DNA of 64,000 bases, taken from positions 6,758,001-6,822,000 of the forward strand of contig NZ_CP030050.1 in the NCBI RefSeq assembly GCF_015291705.1, in the 5' to 3' direction. Positions 27,635-37,111 of this stretch are shown piece after piece. The translations under genes were made by a program, and so were the position numbers. The stretch comes from Bradyrhizobium arachidis (GTDB taxonomy: Bacteria > Pseudomonadota > Alphaproteobacteria > Rhizobiales > Xanthobacteraceae). Every line of letters begins with the position of its first letter. The stretch's first letter is position 1. The notes beneath the pieces were generated by a model, which had not been told where the DNA came from, did no database searches, and worked only from the letters and a program-made list of their open reading frames with translations.

Positions 27635-28579
27635 ATGAGCAAGATGACCCCGCAGGAGATGGCCCAGAAGATCGGATCGGGCCTCCTGTCCTTCCCCGTC
27701 ACGCCGTTCAAGGCGGACTACTCCTTCGACGAGGCGACCTACCGCGCCAACATGGACTGGCTGTGCGGCTATGACGTCGCAGGTCTGTTCGCCGCCGGCG
27801 GCACCGGCGAGTTCTTCTCGCTGACCCCGACCGAGGTTCCGCAAGTCGTGAAAGTCGCCGTCGACGAGACCAAGGGCCGCGTGCCCGTGCTCGCCGGCAC
27901 CGGCTACGGCACCGCGATCGCCCGCGAGATCGCGATCGGCGCGGAAAAGGCCGGCGCCGACGGCCTCTTGCTGCTGCCGCCCTATCTCACCCATTCCGAG
28001 CAGGAAGGCCTTGCCGCCCATGTCGAGGCGGTCTGCGCCTCCGTGAAGATCGGCGTCATCGTCTACAACCGCGACAACGCCATCCTCCAGCCCGATACGC
28101 TCGCGCGCCTTGCCGAGCGCTGCCCGAACCTCGTCGGCTACAAGGACGGCATCGGCGACATCGAGTTGATGACGCGTGTCTACACCAAGCTCGGCGATCG
28201 CCTGACCTATGTCGGCGGCCTGCCGACCGCCGAGACCTTCGCGCTGCCCTATCTCGACATGGGCGTGACGACCTATTCGTCGGCCGTGTTCAACTTCGTG
28301 CCGGAATTCGCCACCAATTTCTACGCCGCCGTGCGCAAGCGCGACCATGCGGCGATCCACGCCGGGCTGAAGGACTTCATCCTGCCGCTGATCGCGATCC
28401 GCAACCGCAAGAAGGGCTATGCGGTCTCGATCATCAAGGCCGGCATGAAGGTGATCGGCCGCGATTCCGGCCCGGTCCGTCCGCCGCTCACCGACCTCAC
28501 CGAGCAGGAGATCGCGGAGCTGGCCGCGCTGGTGAAGAAGCTGCCCGCCGCACGATCGTCACAACAGGCTGCAGAATAG
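27635..28579 (+). CDS. kdgD: 5-dehydro-4-deoxyglucarate dehydratase
   Basis: The enzyme (EC 4.2.1.41, DHDPS/NAL superfamily TIM barrel) converts 5-dehydro-4-deoxy-D-glucarate to 2,5-dioxopentanoate with loss of water and CO2. The 314-residue protein has the Schiff-base lysine K170 (GYKDGIGD), the catalytic tyrosine Y144 (VYNRDNA) and the [10 protein letters not shown] loop of this subgroup. The alternative, plain dihydrodipicolinate synthase, is made unlikely by glucarate dehydratase and semialdehyde dehydrogenase genes next door. GGGAG precedes the ATG. gudD follows after 26 bp. Confidence 0.93.
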   Translation: MSKMTPQEMAQKIGSGLLSFPVTPFKADYSFDEATYRANMDWLCGYDVAGLFAAGGTGEFFSLTPTEVPQVVKVAVDETKGRVPVLAGTGYGTAIAREIAIGAEKAGADGLLLLPPYLTHSEQEGLAAHVEAVCASVKIGVIVYNRDNAILQPDTLARLAERCPNLVGYKDGIGDIELMTRVYTKLGDRLTYVGGLPTAETFALPYLDMGVTTYSSAVFNFVPEFATNFYAAVRKRDHAAIHAGLKDFILPLIAIRNRKKGYAVSIIKAGMKVIGRDSGPVRPPLTDLTEQEIAELAALVKKLPAARSSQQAAE

Positions 28580-28605
28580 CAGCAGACAACAGGGAGGAGC
28601 GTGCG

Positions 28606-29949
28606 ATGGCCCAGACGGAAATCTCCGGCGCACCGGTCGTCACGGCGATGCAGGTGATCCCGGTCGCGGGCCGCGACAGCATGCTCCTCAACCTCAGCGG
28701 CGCGCATGCGCCGTTCTTCACCCGCAACATCGTCATCCTCACCGACAATGCCGGCCACACCGGCGTCGGCGAGGTGCCGGGCGGACAGAAGATCTGGCAG
28801 ACACTGCAGGACGCCCGCGATCTCGTGATCGGCAAGACCGTCGGCGCGATGAACAACATCCTGGCCGACATCCGCACCGCCTTCGCCGATCGTGATGCCG
28901 GCGGCCGCGGCAAGCAGACCTTTGACCTCCGCGTCATGATCCACGCGGTCACCGCAGTCGAGTCGGCGCTGCTGGACCTGCTCGGCCAGCATCTCGCGCT
29001 GCCGGTCGCAGCCCTGCTCGGCGAAGGCCAGCAGCGCAAGAGCGTCGAGACGCTCGGCTACCTGTTCTTCGTCGGCGACCGTCGCAAGAGCAAGCTCGAC
29101 TACGTCACGGGCGAGACCGGCAAGGCGGAATGGTTCAACCTCCGCCATCAGGAGGCGATGACGCCCGAGACCGTGGTGCGGCTCGCCGAGGCGACCCACG
29201 ACCATTACGGCTTCGCCGATTTCAAGCTCAAGGGCGGCGTGCTCCGCGGCGAGCAGGAGATCGAGGCCGTCACCGCGATTGCAAAGCGCTTCCCCAACGC
29301 GCGCGTCACGCTCGACCCCAACGGGGCCTGGTCACTCGACGAGGCCATCAGCCTCTGCAAGGACATGCACGGCATCCTCGCCTATGCCGAGGATCCCTGC
29401 GGTGCCGAAGCCGGCTTCTCGGGCCGCGAGATCATGGCCGAGTTCCGCCGCGCCACGGGGCTGCCGACCGCAACCAACATGATCGCCACCGACTGGCGGC
29501 AGCTCTCCCATGCGCTGCGCCTGGGCGCGGTGGACATCCCGCTGGCCGATCCCCATTTCTGGACCATGCAAGGCTCGGTGCGCGTCGCCCAGACCTGCCG
29601 TGACAACGGCCTGACCTGGGGCTCGCACTCCAACAATCACTTTGACATCTCGCTCGCCATGTTCACCCATGTCGGCGCCGCCGCCCCCGGCAAGGTCACC
29701 GCGATCGACACCCACTGGATCTGGCAGGACGGTCAGGCGCTGACGCAAGAGCCCCTCCAGATCAGGGGCGGCAAGATCGCGGTCCCGGACCGTCCAGGCC
29801 TCGGCATCGAGATCGACCGCGCGGCCATCGAGACCGCGCATGAGCTCTACAAGAAGCATGGACTTGGCGCCCGGGATGACGCTATGGCCATGCAGGACCT
29901 GATCCCCGGCTGGACCTTCGACGACAAGCGTCCGTGCCTCGTGCGCTAA
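28606..29949 (+). CDS. gudD: Glucarate dehydratase
   Basis: This enolase-superfamily enzyme (EC 4.2.1.40) dehydrates D-glucarate (and L-idarate) to 5-dehydro-4-deoxyglucarate. Active-site residues are visible: the KxK pair K207/K209 (FKLKGG), metal ligands D237 (LDPNGAW) and E262 (AEDPCGAE), and catalytic H341 (GSHSNNHFD). At 447 residues it matches the family length. GGGAGGAG lies 6-7 bases before the start. It lies between kdgD (26 bp) and the semialdehyde dehydrogenase (21 bp), consistent with one operon. Confidence 0.95.
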   Translation: MAQTEISGAPVVTAMQVIPVAGRDSMLLNLSGAHAPFFTRNIVILTDNAGHTGVGEVPGGQKIWQTLQDARDLVIGKTVGAMNNILADIRTAFADRDAGGRGKQTFDLRVMIHAVTAVESALLDLLGQHLALPVAALLGEGQQRKSVETLGYLFFVGDRRKSKLDYVTGETGKAEWFNLRHQEAMTPETVVRLAEATHDHYGFADFKLKGGVLRGEQEIEAVTAIAKRFPNARVTLDPNGAWSLDEAISLCKDMHGILAYAEDPCGAEAGFSGREIMAEFRRATGLPTATNMIATDWRQLSHALRLGAVDIPLADPHFWTMQGSVRVAQTCRDNGLTWGSHSNNHFDISLAMFTHVGAAAPGKVTAIDTHWIWQDGQALTQEPLQIRGGKIAVPDRPGLGIEIDRAAIETAHELYKKHGLGARDDAMAMQDLIPGWTFDDKRPCLVR

Positions 29950-29970
29950 GAGAAAATCTGGAGGAATGAG

Positions 29971-31419
29971 ATGACAGAAATCCTGAGAAACTTCATCGGC
30001 GGCGAATGGATCGAGGGATCCGGCATCACGAAGAACATCAATCCCTCCAACACCAACGATCTCGTCGGCGAATACGCCAAAGCCGACAAGGCGCAGACCG
30101 AGAAGGCGATCGCCGCCGCCAAGGCCGCCTTCCCCGCCTGGGCGCAGTCGACCCCGCAGGTGCGCTACGACGCGCTCAACAAGATCTCGACCGAAATCCT
30201 CGCCCGCAAGGAAGAGCTCGGACGCCTGCTCGCCCGCGAGGAAGGCAAGACGCTTCCAGAAGGTATCGGCGAGGTCGCCCGCGCTGGCCAGATCTTCGCC
30301 TTCTTCGCCGGCGAGGCGCTGCGCCTGATCGGCGAGAAGGGCGCCTCGGTGCGCCCCGGCCTCGACGTCGAGCTCACCCGTGAGCCGGTCGGCGTCGTCG
30401 GCATGATCACGCCCTGGAATTTCCCGATCGCGATTCCCGCCTGGAAGATCGCGCCGGCGCTCTGCTACGGCAACACCGTGGTGTTCAAGCCGGCCGAGCT
30501 GGTGCCAGGCTCGGCGCATGCGCTGTCGGAGATCATCACCCGCTCCGGCATTCCCGCCGGCGTATTCAACCTCGTGGTCGGCTCCGGCTCAGTGGTCGGC
30601 CAGACCTTGCTCGAACATCCTGACGTCGCCGCGATCTCCTTCACTGGCTCGGTGCAGACCGGCCGCAAGATCGCGCAGGCCTGCGTGCTCTCCAACCCGA
30701 TGAAGAAGTTCCAGCTCGAGATGGGCGGCAAGAATCCGCTGGTCGTGCTCGACGACGCCGACCTGAAGACCGCCGTCGAGGTCGCCGTCAACGGCGCCTA
30801 TTTCTCGACCGGTCAGCGCTGCACTGCCTCCTCCCGCCTGATCGTCACTGAAGGCATCCATGACCGCTTCGTCGCGGCGATGGCCGAACGCCTGAACAGC
30901 CTGTCGGTGGACGACGCGCTCAAGGCGGGCGTGCATATCGGCCCCGTGGTCGACCAAAGCCAGCTCGACCAGGACCTGCGCTACATCAAGATCGGCCAGG
31001 ATGAGGGCGCCAAGCTCGCCTTCGGCGGCGAGCTGCTCAAGCGCGAGAACCCCGGCCATTATCTGCAGCCGGCGCTGTTCACCGAAGCCAACAACAACAT
31101 GCGCATCGCGCGTGAGGAGATCTTTGGCCCCGTCGCCGCCGTCATCCGCGCCAAGAACTACGAGGAGGCCCTCGCCATCTCCAACGACACCGAGTTCGGC
31201 CTCGCCTCCGGCATCTGCACCACCAGCCTGAAATACGCCTCGCACTACAAGCGCAACAGCGAGTCCGGCATGGTGATGGTCAATCTGCCGACCGCAGGCG
31301 TCGACTATCACGTCCCGTTCGGCGGCCGGAAAGGCTCGAGCTACGGCGCCCGCGAGCAGGGCTCCTATGCCCGCGAGTTCTATACGACGGTGAAGACGGC
31401 TTATACTTTCCCGGGTTGA
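29971..31419 (+). CDS. 2-oxoglutarate semialdehyde (2,5-dioxovalerate) dehydrogenase
   Basis: This NAD(P)-dependent aldehyde dehydrogenase (482 residues) has general base E250 (LEMGGKNP) and nucleophile C284 (GQRCTASSR), plus the TPWNFPIA cofactor segment. Placed directly after kdgD and gudD, it should oxidise 2,5-dioxopentanoate to 2-oxoglutarate (EC 1.2.1.26), completing entry to the TCA cycle. By sequence alone it could also be succinate-semialdehyde-like, but the operon strongly favours the aldarate role. A good GGAGG precedes the start (TCTGGAGGAATGAG). Confidence 0.92.
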   Translation: MTEILRNFIGGEWIEGSGITKNINPSNTNDLVGEYAKADKAQTEKAIAAAKAAFPAWAQSTPQVRYDALNKISTEILARKEELGRLLAREEGKTLPEGIGEVARAGQIFAFFAGEALRLIGEKGASVRPGLDVELTREPVGVVGMITPWNFPIAIPAWKIAPALCYGNTVVFKPAELVPGSAHALSEIITRSGIPAGVFNLVVGSGSVVGQTLLEHPDVAAISFTGSVQTGRKIAQACVLSNPMKKFQLEMGGKNPLVVLDDADLKTAVEVAVNGAYFSTGQRCTASSRLIVTEGIHDRFVAAMAERLNSLSVDDALKAGVHIGPVVDQSQLDQDLRYIKIGQDEGAKLAFGGELLKRENPGHYLQPALFTEANNNMRIAREEIFGPVAAVIRAKNYEEALAISNDTEFGLASGICTTSLKYASHYKRNSESGMVMVNLPTAGVDYHVPFGGRKGSSYGAREQGSYAREFYTTVKTAYTFPG

Positions 31420-31423
31420 GACA

Positions 31424-31515
31424 TCGTAGGGTGGGCAAAGCGAAGCGTGCCCACCAGCTACGTTCGACGTGAAACAAGGTGGGCACGGCGCGTTGCGCCT
31501 TTGCCCACCCTACGA
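31424..31515. repeat. Inverted repeat of the GTAGGGTGGGCAAAG family inside the aldarate operon
   Basis: A perfect 17-bp arm (TCGTAGGGTGGGCAAAG, 31424-31440) is complemented at 31499-31515. The spacer contains further GTGGGCACGGCG-type symmetry. This is a dispersed palindromic repeat widespread in Bradyrhizobium. It lies 5 bp after the dehydrogenase stop and 18 bp before the garD-type start, so its transcript would fold into a long stem that could affect read-through or mRNA decay. Confidence 0.8.
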
Positions 31516-31532
31516 CTTCTGAGGCAAAGCAG

Positions 31533-33074
31533 ATGGACCAGGACGTCGCAGCGAAAGAACAGCCCCGCTACATCAAGCTCAACGAGCGCGACAATGTCGC
31601 GATCGTGGTCAATGATTTCGGGCTTCCCGCCGGCTCCCGCTTTGCCAGCGGGCTGACGCTGCGCGCCTTCGTGCCGCAAGGGCACAAGACGGCGCTGGTC
31701 GACATCGCGCAAGACGCCCCGATCATCCGCTATGGCGAGATCATCGGCTATGCGCTCTCGCCGATATCAGCCGGCGAATGGGTCGATGAAGCCCGCATCC
31801 GCATGCCGGAGGCCCCAGCCCTCGACAAGCTCGAGATCTCGACCGCCGTTCCCGCACCGCTGCCTCCGCTCGAAGGCTTCACCTTCGAAGGCTACCGCAA
31901 TCCGGACGGCTCAGTCGGAACGAAAAACATCCTCGGCATCTCCTCCTCCGTGCAATGCGTCAAGGGCACGATGGAATATGCGGTCAAGCGCATCCGCGCC
32001 GAGCTGCTGCCGAAATATCCGAACGTCGACGACGTTGTCCCGTTGACGCACGCCTATGGCTGCGGCGTCGCGATTACCGCGCCCGACGCAGTCGTGCCGA
32101 TCCGCACCTTGCAGAACCTCGCACTCAATCCGAATTTCGGGGGCGAGATTCTGGTCGTCGGCCTCGGCTGCGAGAAGCTCGCGCCGGAGCGGCTGGTGCC
32201 GGAAGGCGTCAGCGATGCCATCGTGCGCATGCAGGACGAGGCCTTCGACGGCTTTGGTGCGATCGTCGATGCGATCATGACCCAGGCCGAGGCACGGCTG
32301 AAGGTGCTCAACACCCGCAAGCGCGAGACCTGCCCGGCCTCCGATCTCGTCATCGGCCTGCAATGCGGCGGCAGCGACGCCTTCTCCGGCGTCACCGCGA
32401 ACCCCGCCGTCGGCTTCGCCGCGGACCTCCTGGTGCGCGCCGGCGCCACCGTGATGTTCTCTGAAGTGACCGAGGTGCGCGACGCCATCCAGCTCCTGAC
32501 CCGCCGTGCCATCAACGAGGACGTCGGCCGCGCGCTGGTGCGCGAGATGGCCTGGTACGATTCCTATCTCGCGCGCGGCGGCGCCGACCGCAGCGCCAAC
32601 ACCACGCCCGGCAACAAGAAGGGCGGACTTGCCAACATCGTCGAGAAGTCGCTCGGCTCGATCGTGAAGTCCGGATCATCCGCCATCACCGGCGTGCTCT
32701 CGCCCGGCGAGAAGGCGACGCAGAAGGGCATGCTGTTCGCGGCAACGCCCGCCTCCGACTTCATCTGCGGCACGCTCCAGCTCGCCTCCGGCATGACGCT
32801 GCAGGTCTTCACCACCGGTCGCGGCACGCCTTACGGCCTTGCGGCCGCGCCCGTGATCAAGGTCGCGACCCGCAGCGAGCTCGCGCGGCGCTGGAAGGAC
32901 CTGATCGACTTCGATTCAGGCAGCATCGCCACCGGCGAGAAGACCATCGAGGAATGCGGCTGGGACCTGTTCCGCCTGATCCTCGACGTCGCCTCCGGCC
33001 GCACCAAGCCGTGGTCGGACCGCTGGGGCATCCACAACGATCTCACGCTGTTCAATCCGGCGCCGGTGACCTGA
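31533..33074 (+). CDS. garD: Galactarate dehydratase (GarD/UxaA family)
   Basis: The protein has 513 residues from the ATG with GAGG 8 bases upstream. The N-terminal SAF-like domain (about 15-100) is followed by the UxaA/GarD core with [20 protein letters not shown] and [18 protein letters not shown]. This Fe-dependent family dehydrates altronate or galactarate. In this operon D-galactarate (EC 4.2.1.42, same product as glucarate dehydratase) is the best reading; altronate dehydratase is the alternative. With the preceding genes it would let the cell use both glucarate and galactarate. It is separated from them by a palindromic repeat. Confidence 0.87.
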   Translation: MDQDVAAKEQPRYIKLNERDNVAIVVNDFGLPAGSRFASGLTLRAFVPQGHKTALVDIAQDAPIIRYGEIIGYALSPISAGEWVDEARIRMPEAPALDKLEISTAVPAPLPPLEGFTFEGYRNPDGSVGTKNILGISSSVQCVKGTMEYAVKRIRAELLPKYPNVDDVVPLTHAYGCGVAITAPDAVVPIRTLQNLALNPNFGGEILVVGLGCEKLAPERLVPEGVSDAIVRMQDEAFDGFGAIVDAIMTQAEARLKVLNTRKRETCPASDLVIGLQCGGSDAFSGVTANPAVGFAADLLVRAGATVMFSEVTEVRDAIQLLTRRAINEDVGRALVREMAWYDSYLARGGADRSANTTPGNKKGGLANIVEKSLGSIVKSGSSAITGVLSPGEKATQKGMLFAATPASDFICGTLQLASGMTLQVFTTGRGTPYGLAAAPVIKVATRSELARRWKDLIDFDSGSIATGEKTIEECGWDLFRLILDVASGRTKPWSDRWGIHNDLTLFNPAPVT

Positions 33075-33077
33075 GGG

Positions 33078-33818
33078 TCACTGGCTGCCGAGCAGGTGCA
33101 TGTCGCCGAGCGTGACCGGCAGGCTGCGCGTGATGAGGTCCGCAATCGCCGCGCGCAGCCGTTCGCTCGAAGCCGGACCGTCAAACGTCGCGTCGACTGC
33201 GCCGCTCGGGCCGGCAATCCGCATCGTCGCCGTGTTGTCGAGCGGCGCGGCGGCCCGCTTCTCGATCACGTCGAACGACTTGCCATCGATGACGCGGACT
33301 TCGTACAGCGCGTGGATCAGGCCGTAATCCGCAAGGAGGGTCCGGTATTCGGCGAGCCCGACACCCTCGACGTTGCGGCCGTTGCCGAGCTTCGACTTCG
33401 CCCGCGTGATCACGATGTAGGCGTCCAGGCCTTGCGGAGAGACATCGCTGCGAACCAGCTCCTTGAACGGATCGCTGCGCAGGAGATTGACGGGCGTAAC
33501 CGGCGAATCCCTGACAGCGGCGAACGCGACGCGGCGATAGCTCACCGGCTGCACGCGAAAGCGGCCGCTGAGGAGCTTCGTCGCTTGGTGCACGATGAAC
33601 TCGTCCAGCCCCCACGCGCTGATCGAAGCGCTTTGCCCGGTCTTGCCGAACCCGGTCAGGCCGGCCTGCGTCAGGCTCATCTCCTCGCCGATGGCCGAGA
33701 TGATGCCGACGGTCTTGATCGCCTGCAGGCGGCTCGTGCGTGTCTCGAACGCGGCGGCGGCGCCGAGAACGGCGGAGGCAAACGCGAGGCCAATCCATAG
33801 AACAGCTATGCGGCGCAT
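33078..33818 (-). CDS. Exported protein of unknown function
   Basis: A 246-residue protein with an N-terminal signal or anchor (IAVLWIGLAFASAVLGAAAA). The rest is a mixed alpha/beta soluble domain with no motif I recognise. It starts 3 bp after the MipA-type gene on the same strand, so it is co-transcribed with that outer membrane protein and probably works in the periplasm with it. It converges on garD with a 3-bp gap. Confidence 0.6.
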   Translation of the reverse strand: MRRIAVLWIGLAFASAVLGAAAAFETRTSRLQAIKTVGIISAIGEEMSLTQAGLTGFGKTGQSASISAWGLDEFIVHQATKLLSGRFRVQPVSYRRVAFAAVRDSPVTPVNLLRSDPFKELVRSDVSPQGLDAYIVITRAKSKLGNGRNVEGVGLAEYRTLLADYGLIHALYEVRVIDGKSFDVIEKRAAAPLDNTATMRIAGPSGAVDATFDGPASSERLRAAIADLITRSLPVTLGDMHLLGSQ

Positions 33819-33821
33819 CGC

Positions 33822-34709
33822 CTATCGAATCCTGAAATCGAAGGAATAGGAGGCGCCCAGGCCTACCGTGGTCTGGTTCGACGATCCCCGCAGCTTGACC
33901 AGCGGACTGTCAGCGGCATCGCCCAGCAGCTTCTCGTACTCGACATAGGCATGGACCTCCCATTGCGGATTGATGCGGTAGGAGATCTGGCTGCCGAAGC
34001 CGACCGAGTGCGCGCCGCCCCTGGCATCATATAGTGGCAATCCCGACGCTGCCGCCTGCACTGCGTCGACGCCGAAATAGGGCGCGGTCGCCTTGGTGCT
34101 CTTCCAGGTGAAGCGCGGGCCAGCCGAGACCGTCAGCCTCTGGATCAGCGGCACGATGACGTCGGCGGAGACATCTGCTACGGCGCCGGTGTGGCCACCC
34201 AAGCCCTGGCGCAATTCGCTGCGCAGGCGCAGCCAGTCGACCGGATAATATTCGACGAAACCTCCGAGCTCATAGGCCGCCTTGACGTCGCCAAGGCCCG
34301 TCAGCTCGGCATATCTGTCGCTCTTGCGCGAGGAGACATATTTGAACGCGGGGCCGGCGCGAAAATTGCCGACGTCGAGCAGCGCAATGCTGGCGCTGTC
34401 GCGAGGTCCGCGAAACTGGTCGATGGATCCGGCACGACGGATGGTGAAGATCGGGATCGGGAGAAATCTCCCGTTCTTCGATCCGACGAAGTCAGGCGTG
34501 TATTCGCCACCGATGCCGACCATGACGGTCCAGTTGCCGGAGGGCGATGGCAGCATCGGCAGGTCGAATGGCGGCGCCGGCAGCGTGAATGCGGTCTGCG
34601 CCGATGCAGCCTGAGGAAGCGCGATGATCGTGCCGAGTGCGGCAAGCAAGGCGGTCGTCCGCCGCGCATTCGCCGTGAGGCGGAGAGCGGCTTCGTCAAG
34701 ATAAGTCAT
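33822..34709 (-). CDS. MipA/OmpV-family outer membrane protein
   Basis: The protein (295 residues from the ATG at 34709) has a signal peptide ending near ALPQAASAQT. A beta-rich body follows, with alternating strands (WTVMVGIGGEYTPDFVGSKN) and a terminal aromatic strand (LGASYSFDFRIR), as in MipA/OmpV scaffolding proteins of the outer membrane. In E. coli MipA bridges murein synthase and hydrolase; here the role is not known. It is divergent from an OmpR-type two-component system, with repeated putative operators between, so that system probably controls it. Confidence 0.82.
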   Translation of the reverse strand: MTYLDEAALRLTANARRTTALLAALGTIIALPQAASAQTAFTLPAPPFDLPMLPSPSGNWTVMVGIGGEYTPDFVGSKNGRFLPIPIFTIRRAGSIDQFRGPRDSASIALLDVGNFRAGPAFKYVSSRKSDRYAELTGLGDVKAAYELGGFVEYYPVDWLRLRSELRQGLGGHTGAVADVSADVIVPLIQRLTVSAGPRFTWKSTKATAPYFGVDAVQAAASGLPLYDARGGAHSVGFGSQISYRINPQWEVHAYVEYEKLLGDAADSPLVKLRGSSNQTTVGLGASYSFDFRIR

Positions 34710-35051
34710 TACGGGGCCCCGGACCGGCCTTGCTGGCCGAGTCGACTTGATGTGGTTCGGAGCCCCGCATGTGACCCGGCAAAATTGCCCCAAGATTGCA
34801 ACGGGCGATCGTCGCCGCGACATTTCGCGCGGTCAGCCGTGCAGCCGGACCAACATTGCACGAACATTGCCGGCCCCCGCTCACACTCTCAAATTTTGGC
34901 CGCCGCAGCCGGTGCAACTCCCCGGCTCCTGCCTTTTATTCGCCTAGCTCGCTGCCTTAATGGAACCTCGCGCACGAACCGAAATGCCGGAATTCGGCCA
35001 GGAAGCGTCATGGTCGGGGTTCGATTGCCCCAGCAGAGAAGGACGAGGTGC
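34710..35051. other. Divergent control region between mipA-type gene and two-component system
   Basis: The 342 bp between two divergent starts contain no gene. The main structure is two pairs of short direct repeats, annotated separately. The rest is moderately less GC-rich around 34880-34960 and probably contains the promoters. Confidence 0.4.
34781..34870. promoter_or_regulatory. Two pairs of 11-bp-spaced direct repeats (candidate response-regulator sites)
   Basis: Pair 1 is AAAATTGC (34781-34788) and AAGATTGC (34792-34799). Pair 2 is AACATTGC twice (34852-34859 and 34863-34870). Each pair repeats AANATTGC with a period of 11 bp, the spacing expected for a dimer of an OmpR-type regulator. 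The pairs are 71 bp apart and lie between the mipA-type gene and the regulator gene. Confidence 0.55.
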
Positions 35052-35732
35052 GTGCGCTCGCTCGTGATCGAAGACGAACCGCAGATCGGCGCCTATGTCA
35101 GCCGGCTGCTCGGACAATTGCACGGCGTCGTCGACCTCGTCGGCTCGATTGCCGATGCCCGCCAGGCGCTGGACAATTTCAAATATGATCTCGCGATCGT
35201 CGACCGGATGCTGCCTGACGGCGATGCGCTCGAGGTGGTCACCGCGCTGAGCCAGTCGCCGGAACGTCCCGCGATCATCATGTTGACCTCCAAGGACGCC
35301 AAGGAGGACGTCGTCGACGGCCTCAACGGCGGCGCCGACGACTATCTCGGCAAGCCGTTCGAGCCGCAGGAATTGATCGCGCGTGTGCGTGCGGTCTTGC
35401 GCCGGCCTCGCCTGCTCGCGCCCGCGGTGCTGTCGCTTGGCAATGTCGAGCTGCATCTCGGCAGCAACGAGGCGATGGTCGGCGATACCAAGGTCCTGCT
35501 GCGGCGGCGCGAGGCCCTGATCCTGGGCGCGCTGCTGATGCGCCGCGATCGCGTCATCACCCGCGAGGCCCTGATCGAGGAAATCTACGGTTTCGACGAC
35601 GAGATCGAATCCAACACGCTCGAAGCGCAGGTCTCGCGCTTGAGGAAAAAATTGGCGGCATACGGCGGCGACGTCGAGATCCGCAGCATGCGCGGCATCG
35701 GTTACATCCTACGGCTGGCCACGCCGCGATGA
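35052..35732 (+). CDS. OmpR-family response regulator
   Basis: A protein of 226 residues starting at GTG with AAGGACGAGG upstream. The receiver domain (1-115) has the acidic pair E7/D8, phospho-acceptor D51 (IVDRMLPDG), the switch Thr/Ser in MLTSKD, and the conserved lysine in LGKPFEP. The C-terminal winged helix (about 125-222) has the ESNTLEAQVSRLRKKL recognition helix. Its stop overlaps the kinase start by four bases. Direct repeats upstream suggest it controls itself and the divergent mipA-type gene. Confidence 0.92.
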   Translation: MRSLVIEDEPQIGAYVSRLLGQLHGVVDLVGSIADARQALDNFKYDLAIVDRMLPDGDALEVVTALSQSPERPAIIMLTSKDAKEDVVDGLNGGADDYLGKPFEPQELIARVRAVLRRPRLLAPAVLSLGNVELHLGSNEAMVGDTKVLLRRREALILGALLMRRDRVITREALIEEIYGFDDEIESNTLEAQVSRLRKKLAAYGGDVEIRSMRGIGYILRLATPR

Positions 35733-37093
35733 CCTCGATCGCCCGGACCTTTGCGCTGTCGCTCGGCATCGCCGCGACGACGATCTTCCTGATCATGCTC
35801 GGCCTCTTCATGTGGCGCTATCCGATGGAGGAGCGCGAGTTCAGGGCGTGCCGGGTCGTGGTTGCCGTTCTCGACCGCGCCACCGAGATCGAAGGGCAGA
35901 ACCTCACGGTGCGCCCGACGCGCGCTCTCGAAGAGCTCAAGGCGGACAGCCCGAACCTCTGGTACGTCGTGTCCGCAGGCGACATGGTCAGCGAGTACGG
36001 CAGCGAACGCCGGCCGGCCCTTCCCTTCGCGTTTCCCTATCACGGGCCCGTCGGCTCATCGGTCTTCAACACGCTCGACCAGAAGAGCACCTTCTGCCTC
36101 GCCGTCGTGCAAAGGGGCTCGTTGCAGCTCGCGATGATGATCGGCGAGCCTCAAGTCCGGTTCGGCCGGATTGCACGAAACTTTCTCATCCGCAGTGTCT
36201 TTTCGATCATGCTGCTGGCGCTGGCCTTCGCCGCGACCGTCGCCGTCGGCGCGGCGCTGGCCGCGCGTTTCGTCTCACGCGGCATCGAACGGGTGGCGCT
36301 TCGCGCGCTCGCGATCGACCCTGCAGCCCCGCAGGGTCTGATATCCCTGTCCGAGGTCCCTCGCGAGCTGAAGCCGCTGGTCGAGGCGCTGAACCGCGCC
36401 TTCGGCGAGATCGATGCCTATATCAGGATGCAGCGACGCTTTCTCGGCAACGCCGCCCATCAGCTTCGCACGCCGCTGACGCTGCTGCGCGCGAAGATCG
36501 AGGACGTGCCCGAGCCGGCCTTGAAGGCCGAGCTGGTGCGCGACGTCCGCCGCCTGACGTCGCTGGTGTCCGCAATGCTCGACCTGGCGCGCCTGCAAAA
36601 TCATGCGATCGAAAAGCGGCCGATCGATCTTGCCGAGATCACGCTGGACGTGCTGGCCGATTTCGGTCCCTCGGCGCTGGACGCCGGCATCGAGCTTGCG
36701 CTGGAGCGCGCCGAGGAAGGCCCGGTGCTGGTGCAGGGCGTCGATGCCGCCATTCGCAGCGCGCTCGCCAATCTCGTCGGCAACGCGCTGATCCATGCCC
36801 ATGGCGCCCGACGCATCGTCGTCACGCTCGCCGGCCGCAGCATCGCGGTGGAAGACGACGGCGCAGGCCTGCCCGACGGCGCCGAGCACAAGCTGCTGGA
36901 GCCGTTTCAGACCGGCAACACCGCAGGCGGCGGCGCTGGCCTCGGCCTGTCGATCGTCCGCGAGATCATGACCGCCCATGGCGGTGAGCTCGCCATCTTC
37001 TCCGCGCCCGGCCACGGCACGACGATGAGCCTGCGCTTTCCCGAACGAGCGGCGGCGACGAAATCTCCGCAGCTCGATCTGGAAGCGCGCTAG
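35729..37093 (+). CDS. Sensor histidine kinase
   Basis: A 454-residue inner-membrane kinase. One helix lies at about 5-27 and a second at about 152-178, bracketing a periplasmic sensor of about 120 residues with no recognised motif. HAMP-like linker, H box (NAAHQLRTPLTLL, His244), N box (NLVGNALIHAH) and glycine boxes (VEDDGAGLP and GGAGLGLSIVREI) follow. Translation is coupled to the response regulator by ATGA overlap. The signal is unknown. Confidence 0.92.
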   Translation: MTSIARTFALSLGIAATTIFLIMLGLFMWRYPMEEREFRACRVVVAVLDRATEIEGQNLTVRPTRALEELKADSPNLWYVVSAGDMVSEYGSERRPALPFAFPYHGPVGSSVFNTLDQKSTFCLAVVQRGSLQLAMMIGEPQVRFGRIARNFLIRSVFSIMLLALAFAATVAVGAALAARFVSRGIERVALRALAIDPAAPQGLISLSEVPRELKPLVEALNRAFGEIDAYIRMQRRFLGNAAHQLRTPLTLLRAKIEDVPEPALKAELVRDVRRLTSLVSAMLDLARLQNHAIEKRPIDLAEITLDVLADFGPSALDAGIELALERAEEGPVLVQGVDAAIRSALANLVGNALIHAHGARRIVVTLAGRSIAVEDDGAGLPDGAEHKLLEPFQTGNTAGGGAGLGLSIVREIMTAHGGELAIFSAPGHGTTMSLRFPERAAATKSPQLDLEAR

Positions 37094-37111
37094 CGCGCCC
37101 TCGCCGCTCTC

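Noticed and set aside
31424..31515. CRISPR-like or transposon end from the perfect inverted repeat
   Set aside because: Only one unit, no spacer array and no transposase; it fits a known type of dispersed palindromic repeat.
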